From Streptomyces sp. MMG1533 (lineage in GTDB: Bacteria > Actinomycetota > Actinomycetes > Streptomycetales > Streptomycetaceae), in the NCBI RefSeq assembly GCF_001279775.1, contig NZ_LGDG01000256.1:1-56078 (forward strand): a stretch of 56,078 bases of DNA, in the 5' to 3' direction. Position numbers and translations under genes: made by a program. This document shows positions 48,142 to 56,078 of the stretch, in pieces. The notes below the pieces were generated by a model. That model worked only from the letters and a program-made list of their open reading frames with translations. It was not told the DNA's origin and searched no databases. The stretch's first letter is position 1. Each line of letters opens with the position of its first letter.

Positions 48142-48657
48142 TCAGCCCCTCGACCGGTGAGCCCGCAGCCGCTCGTACGCGTCCACCCCGTCCGGCACCC
48201 ACTCCCACTCCGTCAGCCGGCGCTGCACCTCGTCCTCCGGCAGGAAGTCGTGCCAGGCCACCTCCTCGACCTGCGGGCTGACCGGAAGGTCGCAGCGGAC
48301 CTCGTACACCGAGGACCACCAGGTCTGCCCGGCGCCGTCGTCGTAGAGGAACTTGAAGAGGTACCCGGGTCGCGGGAGTCCGCTCACGCCCAGTTCCTCC
48401 TCGGCCTCGCGCAGGGCCGCGTCGTCGTAGGACTCGCCCGCGCCAACGACTCCGCCGACGAACATGTCGTACAGGGAGGGGAAGACCAGCTTGGTCGGCG
48501 TGCGGCGGTGTACGAAGATCCGGCCCTCGGCGTCCCGGGCCTGGATGAAGACGCAACGGTGGCGCAGTCCCTTGGCGTAGGTCTCGCCGCGCGGGGACTG
48601 TCCGATGACCTTGTCGTTCTCGTCGACGATGTCGAGGATCTCGTCAGCAGCGCTCAT
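48142..48657 (-). CDS. NUDIX hydrolase, YfcD-like
   Basis: 171 residues from ATG 48657 (GGATGGGG upstream). Nudix box GGVVGAGESYDDAALREAEEELGV fits G-x5-E-x7-R-E-U-x-E-E-x-G-U. The N-terminus (EILDIVDENDKVIGQSPRGETYAKGLRHRCVFIQ) and C-terminus match the YfcD/IPP-isomerase-like subgroup, which hydrolyses nucleoside diphosphate derivatives. It probably sanitises or recycles nucleotides; substrate undetermined. A second ATG 12 bases upstream is out of favour by spacing. Confidence 0.92.
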   Translation of the reverse strand: MSAADEILDIVDENDKVIGQSPRGETYAKGLRHRCVFIQARDAEGRIFVHRRTPTKLVFPSLYDMFVGGVVGAGESYDDAALREAEEELGVSGLPRPGYLFKFLYDDGAGQTWWSSVYEVRCDLPVSPQVEEVAWHDFLPEDEVQRRLTEWEWVPDGVDAYERLRAHRSRG

Positions 48658-48714
48658 GGCCCCATCCAAGCAGGGGGCGAAGGAGACCCGGGCGGACTCG
48701 GGCAGACCCGGGCG

Positions 48715-49620
48715 TCAGTTCGGCTGGAGGTTCCGTGCCCGCTCGGTCTGCGTGCACGGCATCGCCGGGTGCATACCGAGGAGCACGATGCCCGCGACGA
48801 TCGCCGCGAGGCCCGCCGCCTCCCAGGCCAGGGCGCCCGTGTCGGTGCGCAGCCGGTCGCCGAGGAAGCCGACGCCGCAGATGATCCCGGCCAGCGGCTG
48901 GGCCGCGGTCAGGGCGGGCAGCGACATCCGCAGGGGGGCGGTCTCGAACGCACTCTGCACCAGGATGAGGCCGGTGACGCCGAGTGCCAGCACGGCGTAC
49001 GGCTGCCAGCCGGTCAGCAGCTCCACGAGGCCGCCCTCGGAGAAGCGCTGGCCGCTGACCCGGGTGAGTGCGTCCTGGACGCCGTACAGCAGACCGGCGG
49101 CCAGTGCGAGCAGCACCGGGCCGGAGCTCAGCCGGGAACGCTTGGCGTAGGTCGTGAGCAGCAGGGCGAGGCCGATCATCGCGCCGATGATCAGCCAGTG
49201 GCGCACGGGGTCGGTGACCGCGGTGCCGCCGCGCGGCTCGCCCGCCACGATGAACGTGGTCACCCCGCCCGCGAGCAGCGCGAGGCCCGCCCAGCCCTGG
49301 CGGCCCAGGGGCTGCTTGCTCTGCCTGCGGGACAGGGCGAGGGCGAAGAGCAGATTGGTCGCGAGGAGGGGCTCCACCAGGGAGATCTCGCCCTGGCCCA
49401 GCGCGATCGCGCCGAGGGCCATGCCGGCCACCATCAGCGCGATGCCGCCGAGCCAGCGCGGCACCTTCATCAGGTCGAGCAGCAGACGGGGCGAGAGGAA
49501 GTCGCTCAGCGGGGCCTGGCGGGCGGCGTTCTGCTGGAGCACGAAGCCGAAGCCCAGACAACAGGCTGCGCTCACGGCGAGAACAAGAACCAGAACCGAC
49601 ACGCTGCGTACCTCGATCAT
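48715..49620 (-). CDS. DMT-type multi-pass transporter
   Basis: 301 residues from ATG 49620, about nine or ten helices (VLVLVLAVSAACCLGFGFVLQ, WLGGIALMVAGMALGAIALGQGEISLVEPLLATNLLFALALS, ILVQSAFETAPLRMSLPALTAAQPLAGIICGVGFLGD). The pattern fits the DMT/EamA superfamily (NIPA/Mg2+-transporter-like layout), substrate unknown. It lies 57 bases past the NUDIX start in the same direction but with its own gap, so co-transcription is possible, not certain. Confidence 0.83.
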   Translation of the reverse strand: MIEVRSVSVLVLVLAVSAACCLGFGFVLQQNAARQAPLSDFLSPRLLLDLMKVPRWLGGIALMVAGMALGAIALGQGEISLVEPLLATNLLFALALSRRQSKQPLGRQGWAGLALLAGGVTTFIVAGEPRGGTAVTDPVRHWLIIGAMIGLALLLTTYAKRSRLSSGPVLLALAAGLLYGVQDALTRVSGQRFSEGGLVELLTGWQPYAVLALGVTGLILVQSAFETAPLRMSLPALTAAQPLAGIICGVGFLGDRLRTDTGALAWEAAGLAAIVAGIVLLGMHPAMPCTQTERARNLQPN

Positions 49621-49929
49621 CCGACGGGGCCACGGGGGTGCGTAGGCGCCGACTGTAGCGTTCCAGGGCCTTTTTGTGCCCGGGCGAGTACCCGAGAACC
49701 GGGCGGCTGACTCGGTCCCGCCGCCCCGGCCGGCCGGGGCCGGGTGCGTGACCGTCCCACCATCCTGCGGGGCAGTGGTGGGTCGGCGCCATGGCGTGGG
49801 CCACAGACAGAATCGGCGATCCGTGCTCGGCCTGTCCCACCCGCCTCACAAGTCCCTTTTAGGTCACGGAAGTTGACGCGTGTAACACCTGTCCGCCCCT
49901 TGACGGAAAGCATTGGCTGGGGATTGGCT
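49621..49929. other. 309-base divergent intergenic region
   Basis: Contains the promoters of the DMT transporter (leftward) and the next gene (rightward). TTGACG at 49874 and at 49900 are possible -35 elements for the rightward gene, but no good -10 was seen at the right distance. GC-rich stretches (CCGCCCCGGCCGGCCGGGGC) lie near 49721-49740. No RNA gene or operator was recognised. Confidence 0.4.
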
Positions 49930-50988
49930 GTGAGTGATCAGTTCATGGCAAGCCGAAACATCCAGACCAGAAGGCCGGCCGCCACGTCGGCCGCATACCG
50001 ACGACGAGCCGCGTCGCGTGAGGAAGTCCCCGCGGTGTCCCCACCCCCGCCACCCCTCGGGCGCAGTCGTAAGCGCGCCGCCGCTCAGGCCCTCGACAGC
50101 GCCCTTGACGACGCCGAACTCGTCTCCGCGCGGGCCGCGTTGGCGCAGGGGAGGTGGCAGGCCGCCCGTGCGTTGCTCGCGCGGACGGGGGACGACTGGG
50201 ACCGGCGGGGGCACCGGGTGACGGTTCTCGCCCTGGAGCCCTACAGCGCCGCGTGGGCCGGTGACTGGCTGCTCGCCGAGCCCGACTCCGCCGACGCGGC
50301 CGTCCTGCTCGCCCTGGCCCAGGTCCGGCGGGCCCTGCGGGGCAAGGAGAAACGGGCCACGGCCCGGGAGGCCTGCCGGGCCGCCACCGCTCTCGTGCCC
50401 GCCGACCCCACCCCCTGGCTGGGCCTGCTCATGCTGGAGCGGGACCTCGGCGCAGGCGAGGAGGTCGTGGGGCTCTTCGGCGAGGTCCGGGCGCGGTACG
50501 CCGATCACCACCACGCCCACCACCTGATGGTCGCCCACCTCGCCGAGAGCCGCTCCGAGGGGGGTCCCGACCCCCTGCACGCGGTGTACGACTTCGCCCA
50601 CTGGGCCGCCGAGCAGGCCCCCGCGGACTCCCCGCTCGCGATCCTCCCGGTCGTCGCGCACGCCGAGCGCTACCGCGTGCTGGCCGCCGCCGGGCAGGAG
50701 CCCCCCGACCCGGCCGCCTCCGGGCACTGGACCGGCCGCCGGGCCCGGCAGGTGATGAAGGCCGCCTTCGACTGGTGGCTGGAGTGGGAGCACGAGGGCC
50801 ACCCCCGCCGGCTGGTCGATCTCAACTTCCTCGCCCACGCCAAGGTCTGCGAGGGGCGGGGCGCCGAGGCCGCCGCCCTCTTCCACCGCATCGGCGAACA
50901 CGCGACCCCGGCACCGTGGTCGTACCCGGACCGCGACCCCTACCCCGCCTTCCGTGCCGCCCGCGCCGGCGCGCTCGGCACTGCGTAA
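49930..50988 (+). CDS. Alanine-rich helical protein of unknown function
   Basis: 352 residues from GTG 49930 (TGGGGA seven bases upstream). After a basic, Ser/Pro-rich start, the body has repeating helices resembling TPR (ALDSALDDAELVSARAALAQGRWQAARALLARTGDDWDRRGHRVTVLALEPYSAAWAGDWLLAEPDSADAAVLLALAQVRRALRG is one 84-residue stretch; seen in pieces). The C-terminal half contains WLEWEHEGHPRRLVDLNFLAH and EAAALFHRIGEHA. No signal or membrane segment. The gene starts an operon with the APC permease 32 bases downstream; a scaffold or regulator of it is speculative. Confidence 0.75.
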   Translation: MSDQFMASRNIQTRRPAATSAAYRRRAASREEVPAVSPPPPPLGRSRKRAAAQALDSALDDAELVSARAALAQGRWQAARALLARTGDDWDRRGHRVTVLALEPYSAAWAGDWLLAEPDSADAAVLLALAQVRRALRGKEKRATAREACRAATALVPADPTPWLGLLMLERDLGAGEEVVGLFGEVRARYADHHHAHHLMVAHLAESRSEGGPDPLHAVYDFAHWAAEQAPADSPLAILPVVAHAERYRVLAAAGQEPPDPAASGHWTGRRARQVMKAAFDWWLEWEHEGHPRRLVDLNFLAHAKVCEGRGAEAAALFHRIGEHATPAPWSYPDRDPYPAFRAARAGALGTA

Positions 50989-51020
50989 CGCCCCATTTCC
51001 CGGAAAAGGACGGTCTCCCC

Positions 51021-52562
51021 GTGACAACGGACAGTTCGAGCACCAGCAGAACCACCCCGGCCGGCATCAGTACGTTCAAGGGGCAGGAGCGCGCCCTGCG
51101 CTCCGACCGCCTCGGCACCGGCGGCCTGCTGCTCTCCGTCCTCGCCGCGACCGCCCCCCTCATGGTCGTCGCGGGTGTCATGCCCACCACATTCGCGGTG
51201 ATGGGCATCGTCGGGCAACCACTCCTCTTCGTGGTCCTCGGCGTCGTCCTCGTCCTCTTCGGCATCGGATACGCGGAGATGAGCCGCCACGTCCACAACG
51301 CGGGCGCCTTCTACGCGTACATCTCCCGCGGCCTCGGCGGCACCGCCGGCGCGAGCGCCGCCCTGGTCGCCCTCGTCGCCTACAGCGCGCTCCAGGTCGG
51401 CATCTACGGCATCTTCGGCTTCGAGGTCTCAGGCCTGTTCGCCACCTACGCCGACCTGGAGGTCGCCTGGTGGATACCGGCGCTGGCGGCCGTCCTGGCC
51501 GTCGGTGTGCTGGGCCGGCTGAAGATCGACGTCAACGCGCGCGTGCTCGGTGTTCTGCTGGTCGTCGAGGTGGCCCTGGTCGTCGTCTTCGACATCGCGG
51601 CCGTCGCGGACCCCGGCCCCCAGGGCCTTTCGCTGCACGCCTTCAACCCGGACACGCTCACCGGCGCCGGCCTCGGCACCGCGCTGTGTTTCTGCATCGC
51701 CGCCTTCACCGGCTTCGAGCAGGCCCCGGTGTACGCCGAGGAGACGAGCCGGCCGCACGTCCTCGTCCCGCGCGTGATGTTCCTCGCGGTCGGCTTCGTC
51801 GCCGTCTTCTTCGCCATCAGTTCCTGGGCGTACACCGTCGCCGCCGGTCCCTCGGCGATCGTCGGCGAGGCACGGCAGCAGAGCGCCGGACTGCTCTTCT
51901 CCCTCACCGAGTCCCGGCTCGGCGGCACCTTCACCGACGTCCTGCACTTCCTCTTCGTGACCGGCATGTTCGCGGCCCTGCTCAGCTTCCACAACGTCGT
52001 CGCCCGGTACGCCTTCGCCATGGGCCGCGAGGGCCTGCTCCCCGCAGCCTTCGGCCGGACCACCGGCACGAGCGGCGCCCCCGGCACCGGCTCCCTGCTC
52101 CAGACGGCCGTGTCCGTGCTGGTCGTGGCAGCCTTCGCGCTCGCCGACGGCAAGCCGGCCGGCGACCCCACCGCACCCGTCCTGCGCCTGTTCACCTGGT
52201 GCGGCAACATCGGCGCGCTCGGCGTGATCGTGCTGATGGCGGCGGCCTCCCTCTCGGTCGTCGTCTTCTTCACCCGTCGCGGTGCCGCGGCGGCCCAGGC
52301 CTGGCGCCTGGTCACCTCCGTCCTCGCGGGCATCGCCCTGTTGGTGATCGCCGGCTACACCGTGAAGGACTTCGACGTCCTGGTCGGCGCCGGCCCCGGT
52401 TCCGCCCTGAGCTGGGCCCTGCCCGGCATCATCGGCCTCGCCCTGGTGATCGGCCTGGCCCAGGGCCTGGTCCTGCGTTCCCGGGCACCCGAGGCGCACG
52501 CCCGTATCGGGCTCGGCAACGAGGCCTTCCAGCTGGAGAAAGCGGCCGAGAAGACGTCGTAA
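51021..52562 (+). CDS. APC-family amino acid/polyamine permease
   Basis: 513 residues from GTG 51021 (AAAAGGACGG upstream), 12 predicted helices. APC features: GGLLLSVLAATAPLMVVAGVMP and NAGAFYAYISRGLGGTAG near helices 1-3, ALCFCIAAFTGFEQAPVYAEETSRP, HNVVARYAFAMGREGLLP. It probably imports an amino acid or amine with protons. The substrate cannot be read from sequence. It follows the unknown gene by 32 bases. A stem-loop at 52619 separates it from the molybdoenzyme gene. Confidence 0.9.
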   Translation: MTTDSSSTSRTTPAGISTFKGQERALRSDRLGTGGLLLSVLAATAPLMVVAGVMPTTFAVMGIVGQPLLFVVLGVVLVLFGIGYAEMSRHVHNAGAFYAYISRGLGGTAGASAALVALVAYSALQVGIYGIFGFEVSGLFATYADLEVAWWIPALAAVLAVGVLGRLKIDVNARVLGVLLVVEVALVVVFDIAAVADPGPQGLSLHAFNPDTLTGAGLGTALCFCIAAFTGFEQAPVYAEETSRPHVLVPRVMFLAVGFVAVFFAISSWAYTVAAGPSAIVGEARQQSAGLLFSLTESRLGGTFTDVLHFLFVTGMFAALLSFHNVVARYAFAMGREGLLPAAFGRTTGTSGAPGTGSLLQTAVSVLVVAAFALADGKPAGDPTAPVLRLFTWCGNIGALGVIVLMAAASLSVVVFFTRRGAAAAQAWRLVTSVLAGIALLVIAGYTVKDFDVLVGAGPGSALSWALPGIIGLALVIGLAQGLVLRSRAPEAHARIGLGNEAFQLEKAAEKTS

Positions 52563-52618
52563 CCACCGTCCTCACCCCCCGGGATCCACGTAAGAAGTCA
52601 TTACGGAACCCTGACGAG

Positions 52619-52654
52619 CACCCGCGAACCCTGGCCGCCCCCGGGTCGCGGGTG
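52619..52654 (+). terminator. Stem-loop between permease and molybdoenzyme gene
   Basis: CACCCGCGAACCC (52619-52631) pairs with GGGTCGCGGGTG (52643-52654) over 12 bp with one bulged A and an 11-base loop. It is 57 bases past the permease stop and 13 before the next start, so termination or control of translation initiation are both possible. Confidence 0.55.
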
Positions 52655-52667
52655 TTCGAATGAACCC

Positions 52668-53417
52668 GTGAACTCCGAACAGCCCGAGGAATCGGGCACG
52701 GACCAGCCCGAGGCACGGGGCACCCCGGTCGGCCGCCGCGTCGTCCTCGGCACCCTCGGTCTGGGCGCGCTCGGCGTCTTCGCCGCGCCCACGCTGCAAC
52801 GCGGCCTGGAGGCGTTCCTCGGGAGCGCCGCCGACAAGGACCCCACCGGTCTGACGGGCCTGCTCCCGAACGGCGGCGGCTTCCGCTACTACTCGGTCGC
52901 CTCCTCGGTGCCCCGCAAGAACGCCGAGAACTACCGCCTCACCGTCGACGGCCTGGTCGACCGCCCGAACACCTACACCCTGGCCGACCTGCGCGCGCTG
53001 CCGCAGACCCGCATGGTCAAGGACGTCCAGTGCGTCACCGGCTGGCGGGTCCCCGACACCCCCTTCGAGGGGGTACGCCTGTCCCGGCTCCTGGACGCCG
53101 CGGGAGTGCGCCCCTCGGCCGGGGCGGTGCGCTTCAGCTGCTTCGACGGCACCTACACCGAGAGCCTCACCCTCGACCAGGCCCGCCGCGCGGACGTCCT
53201 GGTCGCCCTGCGCATGCAGGACAAGGACCTCGGCCACTCCCACGGCGGCCCGGTCCGTCTCTACGTGGCACCCATGTACTTCTACAAGTCGGCCAAGTGG
53301 CTCTCCGGCATCACCGTCACCGAGGACGTGCGGCCGGGCTACTGGGAGAACCGGGGCTACGACGTCGACGCCTGGGTGGGCCGTTCGAACGGGCGGGACG
53401 ATGACCCTACGAGCTGA
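52668..53417 (+). CDS. Molybdopterin-dependent oxidoreductase, MsrP/YedY-like
   Basis: 249 residues from GTG 52668. A twin-arginine-like signal (TPVGRRVVLGTLGLGALGVFA) suggests export of the folded enzyme. Sulfite-oxidase-family motifs: FRYYSVASSVPRKNAENYRLTVDGLVDRPNTYTLADLRALPQ, Mo-coordinating Cys122 in KDVQCVTGWRVP, GTYTESLTLDQAR, GGPVRLYVAPMYFYKSAKWL. MsrP repairs methionine sulfoxide in envelope proteins using an MsrQ-type cytochrome; the Streptomyces homologues are less studied. The cytochrome gene overlaps by 17 bases. Confidence 0.9.
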   Translation: MNSEQPEESGTDQPEARGTPVGRRVVLGTLGLGALGVFAAPTLQRGLEAFLGSAADKDPTGLTGLLPNGGGFRYYSVASSVPRKNAENYRLTVDGLVDRPNTYTLADLRALPQTRMVKDVQCVTGWRVPDTPFEGVRLSRLLDAAGVRPSAGAVRFSCFDGTYTESLTLDQARRADVLVALRMQDKDLGHSHGGPVRLYVAPMYFYKSAKWLSGITVTEDVRPGYWENRGYDVDAWVGRSNGRDDDPTS

Positions 53418-54021
53418 CACCCCGGTGCCCACGCGGGTCCGGCGCTTCAGCCGGGCCGAACGGTGGGTGCACCGCACGACGGCCGCCCTGATGGGCGTCT
53501 GCGTGGTCACGGCGGCCTGCCTGTACGTGCCCCAGCTCGCCGAACTCGTAGGGCGCCGCGAGCTGGTCGTCCGCGTCCACGAGTGGGCCGGCCTCGCCCT
53601 GCCCGTGCCGGTCCTGGCGGGCCTCGCCTCCCGCGCGTTCCGCGCCGACCTCGGCTTCCTCAACCGCTTCGGCCCGCACGACCGCCGCTGGCTGCGCGCC
53701 GCCCTGCACCGCGACCGGCGGCCCGCCTCCCGCCCGGCCGGCAAGTTCAACGCCGGGCAGAAGGTCTACGCCGCCTGGATCGCCGGCGCGACGCTGGTGA
53801 TGCTCGGCACGGGCCTGATCATGTGGTTCACCCACCTCACCCCGCTGATGTGGCGCACCAGCGCGACCTTCGTCCACGACTGGCTGGCGCTGACGATCGG
53901 CATCGTCCTGGCGGGCCACATCGGCATGGCCCTCGGCGACCCGGAGGCCCGGCGCGGCCTGCGCACCGGCTCGGTGAGCCGGGAGTGGGCGGAACGCGAA
54001 CATCCGCTGTGGCGGCCCTAG
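53401..54021 (+). CDS. Cytochrome b-type membrane subunit
   Basis: 206 residues from ATG 53401. About four helices (TTAALMGVCVVTAACLYVP, LPVPVLAGLASRAFR, AAWIAGATLVMLGTGLIMWFTHLTPLMW, LALTIGIVLAGHIGMALG) with haem-candidate His in RAERWVHRT, VRVHEWAGLAL, FVHDWLAL and AGHIGM. It resembles the cytochrome b561/formate dehydrogenase gamma type rather than the larger MsrQ. It would pass quinol electrons to the upstream molybdoenzyme. The overlap shows joint translation. Confidence 0.88.
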   Translation: MTLRADTPVPTRVRRFSRAERWVHRTTAALMGVCVVTAACLYVPQLAELVGRRELVVRVHEWAGLALPVPVLAGLASRAFRADLGFLNRFGPHDRRWLRAALHRDRRPASRPAGKFNAGQKVYAAWIAGATLVMLGTGLIMWFTHLTPLMWRTSATFVHDWLALTIGIVLAGHIGMALGDPEARRGLRTGSVSREWAEREHPLWRP

Positions 54022-54165
54022 TTCTCCGGCAACTCAGGACACGAACGGCTGCCGGAGTACTGGACGCCGACCGAAAGCAGGCACCGTCAGCCGACGCCTT
54101 GGGCTGCGGTTCCCGGCCGACGTCCTCGCGGGGCGGCCTCGTGGGGCGGCCTCGTGGGGGCGTCC

Positions 54166-55194
54166 TCAGGCGCCGCCGAAGTCCAGCAGTACCTTGCACG
54201 ACCGGCCCCGGTCCGCAGCCAGTACGAACGCCGTCTCCGCCTCCGTCACCGGCACCACCGAGCTGACCAGGGCGTCGAACGCGGGCTCGGCGGCAAGCAG
54301 TTCCAGCGCCTCGTCGAACTCGCCGTCGAAGCGGAACGCGCCCCGCAGCTCGATCTCCCGGCTCACCACCAGGTTCCCCGCGAACGGACTCGGCCCCGGC
54401 GGCAGCATCCCGAGCTGGACGACGACCCCGCCGCGCCGCACGCGCCCCAGACACGCGTTCAGCCCGGCGGCCGCCCCGGAGGCCTCCACGGCGACGTCGA
54501 CCTCCGACGGCCAGCCGGGATCGGACGGAGCGTCGGCCCGGACGACGGTGTCGGCGCCCGCCGCCCGGGCGTACCGCAGCGCCGCCGGAAGCAGGTCCGT
54601 CGCCGTCACGTGCGCGGCGCCGGCCGCCTTCGCCGCCGCCACCACGAGGCACCCGATGGGCCCCGCGCCCGTGACCAGAACGTGCCGGTCGCGCACGTCC
54701 CCGGCCCGCCGTACCGCGTGCAGCGCCACCGACAGCGGCTCGGCGAGCGCCGCGCGGCGCAGGCCCAGCCCGGCCGGAAGCGGCCTCAACTGCTCGACGG
54801 GGACGACCACTTGGGCCGCGAAACCGCCCTGGACGTGCGGGAAGCGCGCCGCGCTGCCGAGGTAGCGGGTGTCCCGGCAGACGTTCCGCCGTCCGTCGGC
54901 ACACTCCGGGCACACCCCGCAGGGACTGGCCGGGTGCACGGCAACGGCCGTACCCGCAACGGGACCTGACGTGCCGTCGCCGTACGCCACGACCGTCCCG
55001 ACCACCTCGTGGCCCAGCAGCATCGGCTCCCGCAGCCGGAAGTCACCGACCCCGCCGTGCCGCCAGTAGTGGAGGTCGGAACCGCAGACCCCGCCATAGC
55101 GGACGGCGACCAGCGCCTGCCCCGGACCGGGCGCGGGCGCCTTCAGCTCGTCGACCCGCAGGTCCCCCTGAGCGTGGATCACACAACCCAGCAT
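54166..55194 (-). CDS. L-idonate 5-dehydrogenase-like zinc dehydrogenase
   Basis: 342 residues from ATG 55194 (GGGGAGG upstream). Catalytic Zn site GVCGSDLHYWRHGGVGDF and GHEVVGTVV, structural Zn Cys CGVCPECADGRRNVC, NAD fold VLVTGAGPIGCLVVAAAKAAGAAHVTATDL. The pattern is the IdnD/sorbitol-dehydrogenase group. IdnD converts L-idonate to 5-keto-D-gluconate. It follows the gluconate 5-dehydrogenase-type SDR by 17 bases, the usual idn arrangement, so the operon probably metabolises ketogluconates or idonate. Confidence 0.9.
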   Translation of the reverse strand: MLGCVIHAQGDLRVDELKAPAPGPGQALVAVRYGGVCGSDLHYWRHGGVGDFRLREPMLLGHEVVGTVVAYGDGTSGPVAGTAVAVHPASPCGVCPECADGRRNVCRDTRYLGSAARFPHVQGGFAAQVVVPVEQLRPLPAGLGLRRAALAEPLSVALHAVRRAGDVRDRHVLVTGAGPIGCLVVAAAKAAGAAHVTATDLLPAALRYARAAGADTVVRADAPSDPGWPSEVDVAVEASGAAAGLNACLGRVRRGGVVVQLGMLPPGPSPFAGNLVVSREIELRGAFRFDGEFDEALELLAAEPAFDALVSSVVPVTEAETAFVLAADRGRSCKVLLDFGGA

Positions 55195-55211
55195 CACAGC
55201 CTCCCCGAGGG

Positions 55212-55970
55212 TCACAGCACGCTCGTCATGCCGCCGTCGACGTACAGCACCTGCCCGCCGACGAAGTCCGCGGCGGGCGAGGCGAGGAACAGCACCGCGC
55301 CGACCAGGTCCTCCGTACGGCCCCAGCGCCCGGCCGGGGTGCGCCGCCGCACCCACGCGCTGAACTCCTCGTCCTCGACGAGAGGCCTGGTCAGTTCCGT
55401 CTCGATGTAGCCGGGGCCCAGGCCGTTCACCTGCACGCCGTACGGCCCCCAGTCCGCGCACATGCCCTTGGTGAGCATCTTCAGCGCGCCCTTGGTGGCC
55501 GCGTAGGGCGCGATGCCGGGCCGGACCACCTCGCTCTGCAGCGAGCAGATGTTGATGATCTTGCCATGGCCGCGTTCCGTCATCCGGCGGGCCGCTTCCC
55601 TGCCGACCAGGAACGCGCTGGTCAGGTTGGTGTCCAGGATCCGGTGCCAGTCCGAGTCGGTGAACTCCAGAAGCGGGGCGCGCAGTTGCATGCCCGCGTT
55701 GTTGACGAGGATGTCGAGCGGGCCCACCCGCTGTTCGACATCCGCTATGCCGCCCGCCACCGAGGCGCCGTCGGTCACGTCGAACACGGCCGTGTGGACG
55801 TCACCGGGCAGCTCCGCGGCGGCCTTGGTGAGCCGGTCGCCGTCGCGCCCGTTGAGGACGACCCGGCAGCCCGCCTCCGCGAGCCCGCGGGCCAGCGCGA
55901 GTCCGATGCCCCGGCTGGAGCCGGTGACCAGGGCGGTCCGGCCGCTGATGTCGAACAGGGGGTGACTCAT
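55212..55970 (-). CDS. Gluconate 5-dehydrogenase-like SDR (IdnO type)
   Basis: 252 residues from ATG 55970 (TAGGAG upstream; an ATG at 56006 is in frame but badly placed). TALVTGSSRGIGLALARGLAEAG (NAD(P) site), LVNNAGMQLRAPL, catalytic Ser in INICSLQSEVV, YAATK, and the C-terminal GGQVLYVDGGMTSVL. IdnO-type enzymes reduce 5-keto-D-gluconate to D-gluconate. Start of the two-gene minus-strand operon. A palindrome-like stretch centred on GAATTC (55989-56010) precedes it. Confidence 0.92.
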   Translation of the reverse strand: MSHPLFDISGRTALVTGSSRGIGLALARGLAEAGCRVVLNGRDGDRLTKAAAELPGDVHTAVFDVTDGASVAGGIADVEQRVGPLDILVNNAGMQLRAPLLEFTDSDWHRILDTNLTSAFLVGREAARRMTERGHGKIINICSLQSEVVRPGIAPYAATKGALKMLTKGMCADWGPYGVQVNGLGPGYIETELTRPLVEDEEFSAWVRRRTPAGRWGRTEDLVGAVLFLASPAADFVGGQVLYVDGGMTSVL

Positions 55971-55988
55971 CGCCGTACTCCTAGTCTT

Positions 55989-56010
55989 CTGAGTCAAGAA
56001 TTCCATTCAG
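55989..56010. promoter_or_regulatory. Imperfect palindrome between idn operon and next gene
   Basis: A 22-base stretch runs from CTGAGTCAA through GAATTC to CATTCAG. The outer CTGA/TCAG and the central GAATTC are symmetric, the rest partly. It is AT-rich relative to its surroundings and could be an operator for a gluconate regulator. Evidence is weak. Confidence 0.3.
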
Positions 56011-56027
56011 ATGTGTAGGCTTGCTCC

Positions 56028-56078
56028 ATGGCACGGACGGGGCGGCCGAAGGCCGAGTTGACGCTGTCGGACGAAGAA
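56028..56078 (+). CDS. Truncated N-terminus of an unidentified protein, possibly IS630-type transposase
   Basis: Only 17 residues are visible (MARTGRPKAELTLSDEE). This opening resembles IS630-family transposases of Streptomyces by memory, but a small regulator is also possible. TAGGCT (56015-56020) ends seven bases before the ATG with no ribosome site, so a leaderless transcript is likely. The window ends before any domain can be tested. Confidence 0.4.
   Translation, partial: MARTGRPKAELTLSDEE

Noticed and set aside
1..56078. Secondary-metabolite cluster, prophage or defence island
   Set aside because: No PKS/NRPS, phage structural, integrase or multi-gene defence set is present; genes are mostly primary metabolism and regulation.

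Overview
The window is chromosomal DNA of a Streptomyces or close relative. It has very high GC with G/C-rich third codon positions, many GTG starts, ATGA/GTGA stop-start overlaps, many TetR-family regulators, and gene order that matches, from memory, the S. coelicolor SCO17xx to SCO168x region run in descending order (homogentisate dioxygenase, a TetR, a molybdopterin oxidoreductase, a CitMHS citrate transporter, then SoxR further along). It looks like ordinary core or near-core chromosome. No rRNA, tRNA, CRISPR array, prophage or complete insertion sequence was seen. The last 51 bases may start a transposase-like frame.

Layout. 1-6.4 kb: a minus-strand operon of a secreted DUF4331 protein, a membrane-anchored TPR protein and a NicO-type nickel/cobalt transporter (cut by the window edge), divergent from an ECF sigma factor (SigK type) and its zinc-type anti-sigma factor. 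Both sides of the divergent region carry the same ECF-like promoter. 6.5-9.6 kb: a small unknown protein, then an ABC drug-export pair facing a TetR regulator with two matching operators. 9.6-12.9 kb: hmgA, a GntR/UTRA regulator and an orphan protein resembling the type ISP restriction specificity domain. 13.1-19.6 kb: lipoprotein, TetR, molybdopterin oxidoreductase, CitMHS citrate transporter, MFS exporter. 19.9-27.5 kb: orphan sugar-type ABC ATPase, DUF3574 protein, aldehyde and alcohol dehydrogenases, MHS-type transporter, EamA transporter with an ArsR-like regulator. 27.5-31.6 kb: TetR/acyl-CoA dehydrogenase pair, YiaA-like protein, TetR/MaoC hydratase pair, soxR. 31.8-40.2 kb: Rnl5-like RNA ligase, a short BKACE-like enzyme, a zinc-ribbon unknown, secreted penicillin-acylase-type Ntn hydrolase, alpha/beta hydrolase, NamZ-type muramidase. 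40.4-46 kb: two convergent operons, SDR-acyl-CoA ligase-TetR and APH-like kinase-acyl-CoA dehydrogenase, together resembling the levulinate/4-hydroxyacid (Lva, ACAD10/11) pathway. 46.2-56 kb: His-rich peptide, DUF202 pair, an unknown, NUDIX hydrolase, DMT-type transporter, unknown plus APC permease, MsrP-like molybdoenzyme with cytochrome b, and an idonate/gluconate dehydrogenase pair.

The strongest signal beyond gene calls is regulatory. At least five distinct palindrome families sit at promoters next to cognate-looking regulators. A 20-bp palindrome occurs at both lva-like operons and at a distant MHS transporter. A 19-bp palindrome links a TetR/acyl-CoA dehydrogenase promoter to an aldehyde/alcohol dehydrogenase operon 6.5 kb away. 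A 16-bp palindrome links a TetR gene to a MaoC gene. The paired SigK-like promoters predict that the sigma factor drives both itself and the DUF4331-TPR-NicO operon. These are sequence observations with inferred function; none has been tested here.
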